Shown: positions 5,040-5,971 of the stretch, piece after piece | Numbering within the stretch: the stretch's first letter is position 1 | Layout: the number at the start of each line of letters is the position of its first letter | NCBI GenBank assembly: GCA_021647345.1 | Contig: JAKIUX010000074.1 | Coordinates: 1-5,971 of the forward strand | From: Hydrogenimonas sp. | Lineage (GTDB): Bacteria > Campylobacterota > Campylobacteria > Campylobacterales > Hydrogenimonadaceae | Length of the DNA stretch: 5,971 nucleotides | Direction of reading: 5' to 3' | Translations under genes and position numbers: made by a program | Notes under the pieces: model-generated | Databases searched by the model: none | What the model was told of the DNA's origin: nothing | The model's input: only the letters and a program-made list of their open reading frames with translations

Positions 5040-5971
5040 GGCTGCTGGTGAGCGCTTTGGAGCCCTCCTCTAATCTTCATCTTGAGTATCTTCTAAAAGA
5101 GCTGGAAGATACCGAAATTTATGGCATTTTTGACAAATCTTTAGGCGAGCCTCTTTATGGAATGGAAGAGTTTTCGGTTATGGGTATAGTCGATGTTTTG
5201 GCTAAATACTTCAAGGGCAAAGAGGCTATTGCTGAGATGGTGTATTTGGCTAAAGAGTGCGATAAAGTCCTGTTAATAGACGCTCCCGCTTTCAACATTC
5301 CGCTGGCTAAAGCGATAAAAAAGCGCTACCCACAAAAGGAGATAATCTACTATATTTTGCCTAAAGTGTGGGCATGGAAGAGAAAAAGGGCCGCTCTTGT
5401 AGAGCGCTACTGCGACCGCCTCGCCTCCATATTTCCGTTTGAGTCGAACTTCTACTCAAAAGCTGAGTATGTGGGAAACCCTCTTCTTGATGAGATTGCA
5501 GTAGAAAAAGATAGCAAAAAAGAGTTTGGCGCTGTCGCTTTTTTGCCCGGAAGCAGAAAGAGCGAGATAGCTCGCCTGATGCCGATTTTCAAAGAGACTG
5601 CCACAGCGCTTGGCGATCTTAAGAGGCTTCTTGTGATTCCTCGATTTTTTGATGAAAAGAAGATAGAGGAGTGGTATGGGGATATAAGCGGGTTTGATAT
5701 AGTAAGAGATACTCATGAAGCGGTTGCAAGAAGCGATTTTGCTTTTGTATGCAGCGGTACGGCAACGCTTGAGACCGCACTCATAGGAACCCCTTTCGTT
5801 CTTGTTTACAAGACTCGTCCGCTAGAGTATAGAATAGGGCGCTTTTTCGTGAAACTTCCTTATGTAGGGCTGGCCAACATAATAATGGATTTTGAAGGTT
5901 TGGATGCGATCCATCCGGAGCTCTTTCAGGATGAGGTGAATGCTAAAAACCTTTTGCGCTTTTACGAAGAG
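5036..5971 (+). CDS. lpxB: Lipid-A-disaccharide synthase LpxB (5' part, runs off window)
   Basis: LpxB (glycosyltransferase family 19) joins UDP-2,3-diacylglucosamine and lipid X into the lipid A disaccharide at the inner face of the cytoplasmic membrane. The frame is open from ATG 5036 to the window end, giving 312 residues of a protein usually near 350-390. Visible blocks: ALEPSSNLHL (7-16), VMGIVDVL (48-55), DAPAFNIPLAK (82-92), YYILPKVWAWK (105-115), FPFESNFY (133-140) and YVGNPLLDEI (145-154). FLPGSRKSEIARLMP (169-183) and FVCSGTATLETALIGTPF (237-254) follow; the last two form the nucleotide-sugar-binding half. The N-terminal ALEPSxNLH in place of AGEASGD is the form I recall from Campylobacter jejuni LpxB. 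The start has only a weak GAGAG-type site and overlaps the previous stop, so translation is probably coupled. Confidence 0.95.
   Translation, partial: MRLLVSALEPSSNLHLEYLLKELEDTEIYGIFDKSLGEPLYGMEEFSVMGIVDVLAKYFKGKEAIAEMVYLAKECDKVLLIDAPAFNIPLAKAIKKRYPQKEIIYYILPKVWAWKRKRAALVERYCDRLASIFPFESNFYSKAEYVGNPLLDEIAVEKDSKKEFGAVAFLPGSRKSEIARLMPIFKETATALGDLKRLLVIPRFFDEKKIEEWYGDISGFDIVRDTHEAVARSDFAFVCSGTATLETALIGTPFVLVYKTRPLEYRIGRFFVKLPYVGLANIIMDFEGLDAIHPELFQDEVNAKNLLRFYEE

Noticed and set aside
5456..5716. 86-codon - strand frame inside lpxB
   Set aside because: The + strand lpxB frame is continuous here with conserved motifs; the - strand frame has no supporting start site or family.

Overview
The window reads as a chromosomal segment of a Campylobacterota (epsilonproteobacterial) genome. 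The strongest clue is the LpxB at the right edge. Its N-terminal signature (ALEPSSNLHL) and its YYILPKVWAWK and FVCSGTATLETALIGTPFVL blocks match the Campylobacter-type enzyme rather than the enterobacterial AGEASGD type. The close packing of surE with a ThiF/TcdA-family gene near lpxB is also, from memory, seen in Campylobacter. Genus cannot be fixed from this sequence; a free-living marine or vent lineage is an inference only. I see no insertion sequence, phage gene, tRNA, rRNA or CRISPR array.

Left block, + strand (1-1826): the 3' end of a gene that starts outside the window, followed by a DUF1501 protein with a twin-arginine signal. The two are joined by an ATGA overlap. The arrangement resembles the common DUF1800-DUF1501 pair, but the family of the first protein is not confirmed by its visible part.

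Middle block, - strand (1827-4611): surE and a tcdA-like gene form an ATGA-coupled pair. After them, across a 281-bp non-coding gap, comes a WecA/TagO-type polyprenyl-phosphate GlcNAc-1-phosphate transferase. Its stop codon directly abuts the stop codon of the convergent DUF1501 gene, with no spacer. The gap holds two hairpins and a weak candidate promoter.

Right block, + strand (4680-5971): an unrecognised 119-residue protein with beta-propeller-like repeats is ATGA-coupled to lpxB, which runs off the window after 312 codons. The surE and lpxB-side transcripts diverge from a short intergenic region holding a perfect 14-bp palindrome. This palindrome carries a TATAAT box on each strand, so it looks like a symmetrical bidirectional promoter.

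Functionally, wecA and lpxB concern lipid-linked glycan initiation and lipid A synthesis. SurE (nucleotide phosphatase) and TcdA (cyclisation of tRNA t6A) are housekeeping functions. The DUF1501 pair is probably exported and of unknown role. The best candidates for new biology are the small propeller-like protein tied to lpxB, the palindromic divergent promoter, and the exported DUF1501 pair.
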